Part shown: positions 1 to 6,067 of the stretch, piece by piece
Layout: the number at the start of each line of letters is the position of its first letter
How positions within the stretch are numbered: the first letter of the stretch is position 1
NCBI GenBank assembly: GCA_013362295.1
Contig: JABFWJ010000136.1
Location: 1 to 9,948 of the forward strand
Length of the DNA stretch: 9,948 nucleotides
Reading direction: 5' to 3'
Source of the DNA: Thermoleophilia bacterium
GTDB lineage: Bacteria; Actinomycetota; Thermoleophilia; Gaiellales; Gaiellaceae
Notes under the pieces: generated by a model
The model's input: only the letters and a program-made list of their open reading frames with translations
Told to the model about the DNA's origin: nothing
Database searches by the model: none
Translations under genes and position numbers: made by a program

Positions 1-185
1 ATCGCCGCGGCGCGGCCCGCACGCGCGCCGAGCCCGCGCGCTTCGAGCGGGCGGCCTGCTGCGTACCGGCTCACGAGCCGGGCCGCTCCCAGGGCGAAGT
101 CGGCCGTCGAGAGGACGATCAGCCCGTACCAGAAGACGATCTCCCAGTGCGAGAGCCCGGCGAACGTCTGGCGGGTTTCGGTCAA
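1..185 (-). CDS. Membrane protein N-terminus, probable EtfD/DgcB-like Fe-S oxidoreductase (3' end outside window)
   Basis: Only the first 61 codons are present. I start it at TTG (185-183), which overlaps the etfA stop in the four bases TTGA; no ATG or GTG lies nearby in frame. The visible protein begins MTETRQTFAGLSHWEIVFWY, has one hydrophobic helix (about residues 13-33), then a basic stretch (RLVSRYAAGR). A first membrane helix followed by arginines is how the NarI-like membrane domain of EtfD/DgcB-type Fe-S proteins begins. In mycobacteria and in dimethylglycine catabolism, proteins of this type pass electrons from ETF to quinone. Its place directly after etfBA fits that role: re-oxidation of ETF at the cytoplasmic membrane. 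No Fe-S cysteine motif is visible because the gene is cut, so function rests on context and N-terminal resemblance. Any other small membrane protein remains possible. Confidence 0.55.
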   Translation of the reverse strand, partial: MTETRQTFAGLSHWEIVFWYGLIVLSTADFALGAARLVSRYAAGRPLEARGLGARAGRAAA

Positions 186-1105
186 ACCAGCTTTGCGAGC
201 TCTTCGGCGACGTCGAAGAGGTCGGCCACGGCGCCGTAGTGTGCGACGTCGAAGATCGCCGCCTCCGGATCGTTGTTCACCGCGATGATGGTCTCGCTCG
301 TCTTCATGCCTGCGAGGTGCTGGACGGCGCCGGAGATGCCGAACGCGAGATAGACCTTCGGCTTGACGGTCTTGCCGGACTGGCCGACCTGGCGCGAGCT
401 CGGCATCCAGCCGGCGTCGACGAGCGGGCGCGAGACGGCGAGCGTCGCGCCGAGGCCGGCCGCGAGCTCCTCGAACAGCTCGATGTTCTCCTGTTCGCCG
501 ACGCCCCGCCCGATCGAGAGCAGGAAGTCGGCGTCGGCGATGTCGACGTCGCCGCTGGGCGCCTCCTCGCAGGACACGTGCCGCGCGCGCGACGGCACCT
601 CGTCCAGCGCGAGCTCGGTGACCGTCGGCGAGCCGCCGCCGTCGGCCGGCGGCCACGCGGTGGGGCGGAGGAGCAGCAGCACGGGCTTGTCGGCCGGGAA
701 CTCCACCTCGCCGTGCACCTTCGCGCCGTAGAACGCGCGCGTCGCCACGATCGCGCCGTCCTCCTCCGCGACTGCGAAGACGTCGCTTGCGAAACCGAGG
801 CCGAGCTTCGTCGCGACCGCCGGACCGTAGCCCATGCTGTTGTCGGTGAAGCCGAGCAGCACGACGCGCGGGCTGCGCTCCGCGATCAGGCGCTCGAGCG
901 CCGCCTGGTAGACGTCGTTCTCGAACTCGGCTTGCGCGACCTGTACGTGCACGACCTCGTCGACGCCGGCGCGGTCGATCTCCGGTGCGCCGCCGATCAC
1001 CGCAACGGTGACCGGCCCGTCGAGGCCCTGCGCGGCGGAGACCAGCTCGTACGTCACGTCGCGCACGCGTCCCTGCAGTTGCTCGGCGACGACCAGGACG
1101 CTAAT
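182..1105 (-). CDS. etfA: Electron transfer flavoprotein alpha subunit
   Basis: EtfA carries the FAD of the soluble EtfAB dimer and here probably takes single electrons from the adjacent trimethylamine dehydrogenase-like enzyme. The N-terminal nucleotide-binding domain opens SVLVVAEQ. The C-terminal FAD domain has the family signature YLAFGISGAVQHLAGM and the following NNDPEAAIFDVAHYGAVADL. SRPLVDAGW and GQSGKTVKP upstream are also standard FAD-domain segments. From the proposed start it is 307 residues, normal for the family. The start is unusual: the conserved first strand begins right after an ATT codon (1105-1103), one base past the etfB stop, with no ATG, GTG or TTG in the expected place. 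The nearest in-frame ATG (1183) would add 26 unconserved residues and overlap etfB by 77 bases. Downstream GTG codons would remove the first strand. The family call is very secure; the start is not. Confidence 0.95.
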   Translation of the reverse strand: MSVLVVAEQLQGRVRDVTYELVSAAQGLDGPVTVAVIGGAPEIDRAGVDEVVHVQVAQAEFENDVYQAALERLIAERSPRVVLLGFTDNSMGYGPAVATKLGLGFASDVFAVAEEDGAIVATRAFYGAKVHGEVEFPADKPVLLLLRPTAWPPADGGGSPTVTELALDEVPSRARHVSCEEAPSGDVDIADADFLLSIGRGVGEQENIELFEELAAGLGATLAVSRPLVDAGWMPSSRQVGQSGKTVKPKVYLAFGISGAVQHLAGMKTSETIIAVNNDPEAAIFDVAHYGAVADLFDVAEELAKLV

Positions 1106-1106
1106 T

Positions 1107-1856
1107 TCAACCGAGACGTTCCCGCACGATCTCGACGATCCGCCCGGCGACGCTCGCGGCGCCGCCGTCCAGCATCTCGGCACCGGCCCCGCGCGGCGGC
1201 GCGAACATGCGCCGCACGCGGTACGACGCCTCGCCCGGCTCGGCCGGGACGACTGCGATCTCGAGCTGCTCCGCCTGCTTGATCGCGCGCAGGTTCGCGT
1301 ACCTCGGCGCGTTGATCCCGGTCTGGATCGTCAGCACCGCCGGCGTGTCCACCTCGACGACGTCGACGAGGCCGCCTTCGAGCTCCCGGTGCACCGTGGC
1401 CGTCGTCCCCCCGCTCCAGTCGAGCTGCTTCACGACGGCGACGCGGGGAAGGCCGAGCAGCTCGGCCAGCGCCACGCCCGTCGAGCCCTGGACGGAATCG
1501 GCCGACTGCACGCCCGTCAGGACGAGATCGGGCTCCTCCTCGCGGACGACGTCGGAGAGCGCGCGGGCGGTCGAGATCGGGTCGAGCGGGGCCGCGTCGA
1601 TCCGGATCGCCCGGTCGGCGCCCATGGCGAGGCAGCGCCGCAGCGCCGCCTCCGCCTCGGGGTCGCCGACCGTGACGACCACAACCTCCCCGTCGCCGAG
1701 CCGTTCACGGATGCGAAGCGCCTCCTCGGTCGCACACCCGTCCCATTCGTTGAGCGCGCGGTCGAGGTAGTCCTCGTCGACGTCCCGGCCGTCGGCCGTG
1801 AACTCGACCTCGTCCCCCAGCGCCTTGATCTGCTTGACGGCGACGACGATCTTCAG
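1107..1856 (-). CDS. etfB: Electron transfer flavoprotein beta subunit (trimethylamine dehydrogenase-partner type)
   Basis: EtfB is the partner of EtfA and in this family binds AMP and carries the loop that docks on the dehydrogenase. The 249-residue protein has the N-terminal KIVVAVKQ strand, DVDEDYL and NEWDGCATEEAL (about 25-47), GVQSADSVQGSTG in the AMP region (115-127), the PAVLTIQTGIN signature (172-182) and the recognition loop PRYANLRAIK with Leu189. NEWD, RELEGG, the PRYA-LR-IKQ block and the C-terminal RRMF-P--GA-MLDG pattern recall the Methylophilus W3A1 ETF that serves trimethylamine dehydrogenase (comparison from memory). It starts at CTG (1856-1854), overlapping the dehydrogenase stop in CTGA. 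A GGGAGG Shine-Dalgarno site lies 10 bases upstream at 1867-1872. There is no in-frame ATG, GTG or TTG close by, so translation is probably coupled to the upstream gene. Confidence 0.95.
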   Translation of the reverse strand: MKIVVAVKQIKALGDEVEFTADGRDVDEDYLDRALNEWDGCATEEALRIRERLGDGEVVVVTVGDPEAEAALRRCLAMGADRAIRIDAAPLDPISTARALSDVVREEEPDLVLTGVQSADSVQGSTGVALAELLGLPRVAVVKQLDWSGGTTATVHRELEGGLVDVVEVDTPAVLTIQTGINAPRYANLRAIKQAEQLEIAVVPAEPGEASYRVRRMFAPPRGAGAEMLDGGAASVAGRIVEIVRERLG

Positions 1857-4021
1857 ACCGGCACCGCCTCCCGCTCGCGGCGGACTCGCAGCTCGCGGAG
1901 ATCGTCCTCGAGCGCGTCGGAATCGGGAACGCGCCGTTCGCGCTTGTACGGCAGCGGGACCGCCGGGTTCGGCGAGTCGATCTCGCGCGCCAGCCGGTGG
2001 CCCGAGAAGATCGCGTCCGCCGTCAGCCGCGGCGCCTCGCAGTCGCCGATCCGGTAGAGCGCCGCGACGCCCTCGGCCGCGAGCGCGTCGCGTCCGTCGA
2101 CATCCTTCAGCTCGCGGAAGAGCGCCTCGCTCGAGCGCCGCTGTGTCACGAGCACCGTCGCGTCGGCTTCCCACGTGCGCTCGTGCCCGTCGCCGTCGTA
2201 CACGTGTGCGGCCGTGACGCCCCCCGCCTCGATCTTCGTCGGCATGTGGTACGTGACGATCTCGACGCCGAGCTTGTGCAGCTTGCGGTGCATGTTCGGC
2301 GCCTCGAGCGTGAAATGCATGTACGGCGCGATGTGCCCCATCGGCGTCAGCATCGTCACCTGCTTGCCTTCGAGCGCGAGCTTCTCGGCGAGGGAGACGC
2401 CCATGAAGTAGCCGTCGTTGTCGACGATCACGACGCGTTCGCCCGGGACGGCCTTGCCCTCGACCATGATCTGCTCGGGGGTGAGGATGTGTGCGAGGCT
2501 CGCATCGGCTCCCGGGATCGTGTCGTGCGTCGCGCCGTTCAGCCCGTCGGTCGCCCAGTAGCCGCCGGTGGCGACGATCACGATCTCGGCGCCGTAGTCC
2601 TTCACGCCCTGCGCGTCGAGCGTCGTATCGGGGATGAACTCGACGTTCTTCAGCTTGTCGATCTGGATCTTGCGGTAGTTGACGACCCGCGCCCACTCGC
2701 CGAGTCCGGGCAGCTGCGGAATCCAGCGCATGATCCCGCCCATGTCGTCCTGCGCCTCGACGAGGTGCACGCGGCGCATGCCGCGCTTGCCGAGGATCAT
2801 CGCGCACTCCATGCCGGCCGGGCCGGCGCCGACGACGAGCACGTCGTTGTCGGCGTTCGCCGCGCGCTCGAACCGCTCGGGGTGCCAGCCCCGCCGGTAC
2901 TCCTCGCCGGCGGTCGCGTTCTGCGTGCAGATCAGCGGCGGACCGCCGATCTCCCAGCGGGAGATGCAGATGTTGCAGCCGATGCACTCGCGGATGTCGT
3001 CGAGCCTGCCCTCGTCGATCTTCTGCGGCAGGAACGGATCCGAGATCGAGGGACGGCAGGTGGCGATGATGTCGAGCTGGCCCGAGTTGATCGCGTCGAC
3101 CATCGCGTCCGGGTTCGTCCAGCGACCGACGCCGAGCACCGGCTTCTTCGAGACGGACTTGACGGCCGCCTGCCACGGCAGCTGCCTGCCCTGCGCGTAG
3201 AAGCGCGACGGTGTCGCGTCTTCGCCCCACTCGGAAATGCCCGAGACGTTGACGTCCCAGACGTCGACGAGGTCGTCGACGAGCTCGACGAACGGGAGCG
3301 CGTCGCGCTCGAGCTGCGTGCCCGCCTCGCCCATGAACATGTCGGTCGAGATGCGGACGGCGATCGCGCAATCGGAGCCGACGGCGTTCTTGACCTGCTC
3401 GATCGTCTCGCGCCAGAAGCGCGCGCGGTTCTCGAGCGAGCCGCCGTACTCGTCGGTGCGGTGGTTGTAGTACGGGGTCAGAAACTGCTGCGGCAGATAG
3501 GAGTGGGAGCCGTAGACGTAGACGATGTCGAAGCCCGCCTCGCGCGCGCGCTTCGCCGCGTCCACGTACAGCTGCTGCACCTCGTGGATGTCGTCCTTGT
3601 CCATCTCCTTCGCGTACGTCAGGTACTCGAAGTCGCTGGGGATCTGCGTCGGCCCGCGTGGTACGCAGCGCGACTCCATGCACGGCGCGTGCGGCCCGCC
3701 GTACCAGAGCTCGCAGGCGGCGAGCGCTCCGTGCTCGTGGAGCATCGCGCACATGATCGAGAGGTTGCGGATGTCGCCGTCGTCCCAGATCCGGGCGGAG
3801 ACGCGATGCGTGTCGTCCGATTCCGGTGAGATCGAGCAGTACTCGGTGCAGCACGCGGCGTAGCCTCCCTCCGCCTTCATCGCGCGGAAGTAAGCCTGGC
3901 TCAACGGCCGTTCCGACCCGAAGCCGTTGCAGTGAGGGATCTGGTAGAAGCGGTTCTTCATGGTCTTCGGGCCGATCTGGATCGGCTCGAAGAGAACGTC
4001 GTGCTTCGGGTTGCGGGCCAT
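1853..4021 (-). CDS. tmd: Trimethylamine dehydrogenase-type 6-S-cysteinyl-FMN/4Fe-4S flavoprotein
   Basis: Predicted to oxidise trimethylamine to dimethylamine plus formaldehyde in the cytoplasm, passing electrons from FMN through 4Fe-4S to ETF. The 722 residues align nearly without gaps to Methylophilus trimethylamine dehydrogenase as I recall it (about 730). The old-yellow-enzyme barrel (about 1-340) has Cys31 in QIPHC for covalent FMN, catalytic Tyr170, His173 and Asp268, and Arg223. The 4Fe-4S cysteines are Cys346, Cys349, Cys352 and Cys365. A GAGPAG motif (398-403) opens the ADP-binding domain. The substrate-bowl aromatics Tyr61, Trp265 and Trp356 are all kept; dimethylamine and histamine dehydrogenases are reported to change one or more of them. 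This favours trimethylamine, though relatives cannot be excluded. One oddity is Arg445 where the reference has the ETF-docking Tyr442. ATG at 4021 follows AAAGGAGGT at 10 bases. The stop is fused to the etfB start. Confidence 0.9.
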   Translation of the reverse strand: MARNPKHDVLFEPIQIGPKTMKNRFYQIPHCNGFGSERPLSQAYFRAMKAEGGYAACCTEYCSISPESDDTHRVSARIWDDGDIRNLSIMCAMLHEHGALAACELWYGGPHAPCMESRCVPRGPTQIPSDFEYLTYAKEMDKDDIHEVQQLYVDAAKRAREAGFDIVYVYGSHSYLPQQFLTPYYNHRTDEYGGSLENRARFWRETIEQVKNAVGSDCAIAVRISTDMFMGEAGTQLERDALPFVELVDDLVDVWDVNVSGISEWGEDATPSRFYAQGRQLPWQAAVKSVSKKPVLGVGRWTNPDAMVDAINSGQLDIIATCRPSISDPFLPQKIDEGRLDDIRECIGCNICISRWEIGGPPLICTQNATAGEEYRRGWHPERFERAANADNDVLVVGAGPAGMECAMILGKRGMRRVHLVEAQDDMGGIMRWIPQLPGLGEWARVVNYRKIQIDKLKNVEFIPDTTLDAQGVKDYGAEIVIVATGGYWATDGLNGATHDTIPGADASLAHILTPEQIMVEGKAVPGERVVIVDNDGYFMGVSLAEKLALEGKQVTMLTPMGHIAPYMHFTLEAPNMHRKLHKLGVEIVTYHMPTKIEAGGVTAAHVYDGDGHERTWEADATVLVTQRRSSEALFRELKDVDGRDALAAEGVAALYRIGDCEAPRLTADAIFSGHRLAREIDSPNPAVPLPYKRERRVPDSDALEDDLRELRVRREREAVPV

Positions 4022-4031
4022 CAGTCGACGA

Positions 4032-4040
4032 ACCTCCTTT
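4032..4040 (-). promoter_or_regulatory. Strong ribosome binding site of the dehydrogenase gene
   Basis: AAAGGAGGT on the minus strand, 10 bases before the ATG at 4021. It is a near-perfect anti-16S match and fixes the start of the trimethylamine dehydrogenase-like gene. The three genes downstream have much weaker or no such sites. Confidence 0.85.
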
Positions 4041-4079
4041 GCTGGTCGAGCAGCTGCTGAGCGAGCACGCAGGAAGCGG

Positions 4080-4112
4080 CGGGAGGGGCGGCGCGTCCGA
4101 CCGACCCTCCCG
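4080..4112 (-). terminator. GC-rich hairpin between permease and dehydrogenase genes
   Basis: CGGGAGGG (4080-4087) is perfectly complementary to CCCTCCCG (4105-4112). After one mismatch the stem continues with CGG (4089-4091) against CCG (4101-4103), leaving a 9-base loop. It lies 11 bases after the permease stop. No T-run follows in the direction of transcription, so it may be a U-less terminator, a partial terminator or attenuator that lowers expression of the downstream genes, or a 3' stabilising structure. Genes on both sides run the same way with about 100 bases between them, so complete termination would separate the permease from the dehydrogenase. I saw no convincing separate promoter in the gap. 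Confidence 0.5.
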
Positions 4113-4123
4113 TCTCGGATGCA

Positions 4124-5605
4124 CTAGGTGACGGGGACACCGACGGCGGGCGGCGCCACCTCCTCACCGGGGAGCTTGGGCGTCTCCTCACGAAGGTGGA
4201 TCGGCTGGTGGTCCTGCACCGTGCGCCGGAACGCGTAGAGGACGACGGACAGGCAGAGCACTCCGATGCCGATTCCGAAGTCGCTCCAGGTGCCGTAGCC
4301 GTTCAGCTTCGGGTTGCCGGCCCCGACGACGAGGAAGACCGCGTTCGAGGCGGCGATCACTGCGGCGACCGGCAGCCAGCCCCTCGCCACCTTGATCGGG
4401 CGCGGCCAGTCCGGGCGGTCCCTGCGCAGGAGCAGGAAGCCGGACATGGCGGCCACGTGCGCGAACACATACCCGATGTTGCTCAGATACAGGATCGCCA
4501 GGTTGCTCGACACGAAGAGGACGAGGCCGACGTTCACGATCAGGTCGACGGTCATCGCCCGGGCCGGGACGTGGAAGCGGTTCAGGACGCCGAGCTCTTT
4601 GATCGTCATGCCGGCCTTCGAGATCCCGTAGAGCGCGCGGCCGCCGTCGGCGGTCGAGGAGTTCATCGAGAGCAGGAGGCTCGCGAGCAGGAAGACGAGC
4701 ATCACGCCCGAGAGCCCGCTGCCGACCAGCTTGTCGAAGACGCCGACGTAGAACTGGCCTTCCGCGCCCTGCTTGTTGATGAAGTCGACGCCGCTCGCCC
4801 CGGTCACGCCGAGCGGGAGCAGGACGTAGACGAGCAGCGAGAACGTCGCCGCCGAGCGGAGCGCGAGCGCAGTATCGCGTTTCGTGTCGTGGTATTCGGG
4901 AGCGAAGCTCGCGCAGACCTCGATGCCGTACGCCGACCAGGCCATCAGGAACAGCCAGACGAACGCGACCTTGAGGCCGCCCCACGGGCCGTTGACGGTC
5001 CAGGTCATGTTGCTCGAGTGGAAGTCGCCGGTCGTGAACGGCACGACGATGAAGACGATCAGCGGCAGCATCAGCAACGCGCCCGTGACGTAGCCGACCC
5101 ACAAGGTCGGCTTGACACCCATCACGTTGAACGCCCACACCGCCACGATCACGCCGATCGCGATCATGTGCGGCAGGCCGAGGTGGTTCGAGCCAATGCT
5201 GAAGTAGACGTGGCTCGCCTGGCCCGGGAACCATTTCGCCTCGACGAGGTCGCCGATGATCTTGCCGAAGATCGAGAGCACGACCGACCAGCCGATCCAG
5301 TAGCCGAACGTGGCGATCGGGCCGACGAGGGAGAAGTACTTCCGCCAGCCTTCGTGCGCGTACAGCGCGATTCCCCCTGACTGGTTCGGGAACATCGCGG
5401 CCGTCTCCGAGTAGATCCAGTTCGAGAGCAGGCCGATCGTCGCAGAGATGCCCCACAGGGTCATCGCCCCCCAGCCCCCGAGCGCGCCGACCGAGAAGCC
5501 GAGCGACCCGATCAGGAACCCCGGATTGCAGAGTGCGATGACGAATCCGTCGTACCAGCGAAGCGACTTGAGTAGCTGTCGCTCTTCGATCGCCGCTTCT
5601 GCCAC
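4124..5605 (-). CDS. APC-superfamily amino acid/amine permease
   Basis: A 493-residue inner-membrane transporter of the amino acid-polyamine-organocation type, with about twelve hydrophobic segments. The first helix carries the discontinuous glycine-rich stretch usual for APC carriers (NPGFLIGSLGFSVG, about 27-40). MFPNQSGGIALYAHEGWRKY is the conserved loop after helix 2, and SSTADGGRALYGISKAG matches the helix 8-9 region of amino acid permeases. The C-terminal tail is hydrophilic and proline-rich. The GTG start (5605) is chosen because AAGGAGGT lies 6 bases upstream; the open frame continues further upstream but without coding character. A good sigma-70-type promoter precedes it. As first gene before the amine dehydrogenase and ETF genes, it probably imports the substrate amine or a precursor, but substrate cannot be read from sequence. 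Ethanolamine, histamine, methylated amine or an amino acid are all possible. Confidence 0.88.
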   Translation of the reverse strand: MAEAAIEERQLLKSLRWYDGFVIALCNPGFLIGSLGFSVGALGGWGAMTLWGISATIGLLSNWIYSETAAMFPNQSGGIALYAHEGWRKYFSLVGPIATFGYWIGWSVVLSIFGKIIGDLVEAKWFPGQASHVYFSIGSNHLGLPHMIAIGVIVAVWAFNVMGVKPTLWVGYVTGALLMLPLIVFIVVPFTTGDFHSSNMTWTVNGPWGGLKVAFVWLFLMAWSAYGIEVCASFAPEYHDTKRDTALALRSAATFSLLVYVLLPLGVTGASGVDFINKQGAEGQFYVGVFDKLVGSGLSGVMLVFLLASLLLSMNSSTADGGRALYGISKAGMTIKELGVLNRFHVPARAMTVDLIVNVGLVLFVSSNLAILYLSNIGYVFAHVAAMSGFLLLRRDRPDWPRPIKVARGWLPVAAVIAASNAVFLVVGAGNPKLNGYGTWSDFGIGIGVLCLSVVLYAFRRTVQDHQPIHLREETPKLPGEEVAPPAVGVPVT

Positions 5606-5611
5606 GGCGAC

Positions 5612-5619
5612 ACCTCCTT
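5612..5619 (-). promoter_or_regulatory. Ribosome binding site fixing the permease GTG start
   Basis: AAGGAGGT on the minus strand, six bases before the GTG at 5605. This site decides the start against any upstream in-frame codon. Confidence 0.85.
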
Positions 5620-5630
5620 CGCGGTTGACG

Positions 5631-5675
5631 CCCTCGCAGGCGAATACGTTGCGAAAGTAACACCTGCGTCGAGGG
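5631..5675. promoter_or_regulatory. Imperfect inverted repeat around the permease -10 element, possible operator
   Basis: CGCAGG (5635-5640) and CCTGCG (5663-5668) are exact inverted copies. The arms extend to CCCTCGCAGG and CCTGCG-TCG-AGGG if three extra bases in the right arm are allowed. The repeat encloses the predicted -10 box and start point, a place where a repressor could act. No regulator gene is in the window to pair with it. Confidence 0.35.
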
Positions 5676-5682
5676 CTTTCAA
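5654..5682 (-). promoter_or_regulatory. Sigma-70-type promoter for the permease-dehydrogenase module
   Basis: On the minus strand, TTGAAA (5682-5677) is separated by exactly 17 bases from TACTTT (5659-5654). Both are close to the consensus -35 and -10 hexamers in an otherwise very GC-rich sequence. Transcription would start near 5647, giving an untranslated leader of roughly 40 bases that contains the Shine-Dalgarno site of the permease. Inverted-repeat arms at 5631-5640 and 5663-5675 flank the -10 element. Prediction only. Confidence 0.6.
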
Positions 5683-5698
5683 TCGCGCCGCCGCGGCG

Positions 5699-5704
5699 TA
5701 GGAT
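5699..5704 (+). promoter_or_regulatory. Possible leaderless -10 element for the zinc-ribbon gene
   Basis: TAGGAT lies nine bases before the ATG at 5714, so transcription would start at or just before the start codon. There is no Shine-Dalgarno sequence in this gap. The possible -35 (TTTCAA, 5677-5682, 16-base spacer) is the same DNA as the -35 of the oppositely directed permease promoter. Confidence 0.4.
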
Positions 5705-5713
5705 CGGGTCTCG

Positions 5714-6067
5714 ATGCGCGCGCCTCCCATCACGATTCGCTGTGATTGCGGCGCGACGCGTCAGGTTCCGTACGGCGAGCGGTGGCCGTGTGAGAGCTGC
5801 GGGAAGCAGTGGAACACCGCGCAGATCCCGGCGGACGAGTACCACGGGATCCTGCGCGAGATGCGCCGGTTCCGTCTGTCCGCGATCGGCTTTGCGGTCG
5901 TGATCGCGGTCCTGTTCGTCGCGACTGCGGTCTTCGTCTCGGAGTCGCTCTTTCTGCTGCTGCCGGCCGTGCTGACGGGCTGGTACATCTTCTACATGCC
6001 GTTGTGGCGGCGAAAAGTCCGCCGCCGCGCGCGCAGCCTGCCGACGTGGCAGTTGCATCCGGAATAG
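5714..6067 (+). CDS. Small zinc-ribbon protein with two transmembrane helices, function unknown
   Basis: A 117-residue protein. The N-terminus has a CxC...CxxC pattern, Cys10, Cys12, Cys26 and Cys29 (CDCG then CESCGKQW), which resembles a zinc ribbon. Two hydrophobic helices follow, at about 55-75 and 78-98, and a strongly basic tail (RRKVRRRARS) from about residue 99. The basic tail and the lack of a signal peptide suggest that the ribbon and the tail both face the cytoplasm. ATG at 5714 is the first start codon; no Shine-Dalgarno site precedes it, while a TAGGAT box nine bases upstream suggests leaderless translation. It is divergent from the amine module and appears co-directional and overlapping with the UspA-like gene. 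I do not recognise a named family; the reading as a real gene rests on the cysteine pattern, helices and good codon use. Confidence 0.75.
   Translation: MRAPPITIRCDCGATRQVPYGERWPCESCGKQWNTAQIPADEYHGILREMRRFRLSAIGFAVVIAVLFVATAVFVSESLFLLLPAVLTGWYIFYMPLWRRKVRRRARSLPTWQLHPE

Noticed and set aside
1997..3829. A 610-codon open frame on the plus strand, opposite the dehydrogenase gene
   Set aside because: It lies wholly antisense to a gene with a clear family identity. Its product is dominated by Arg, Asp, Val, Leu and His in the pattern expected when a GC-rich gene is read backwards, and shows no domain.
1860..4124. The etfB frame stays open upstream through the whole dehydrogenase gene, giving a possible 1005-residue protein
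   Set aside because: The upstream part is arginine-rich nonsense out of frame with the dehydrogenase. Only the last 249 codons have protein character. It is a GC-bias artefact, although it explains why a gene caller may misplace the etfB start.
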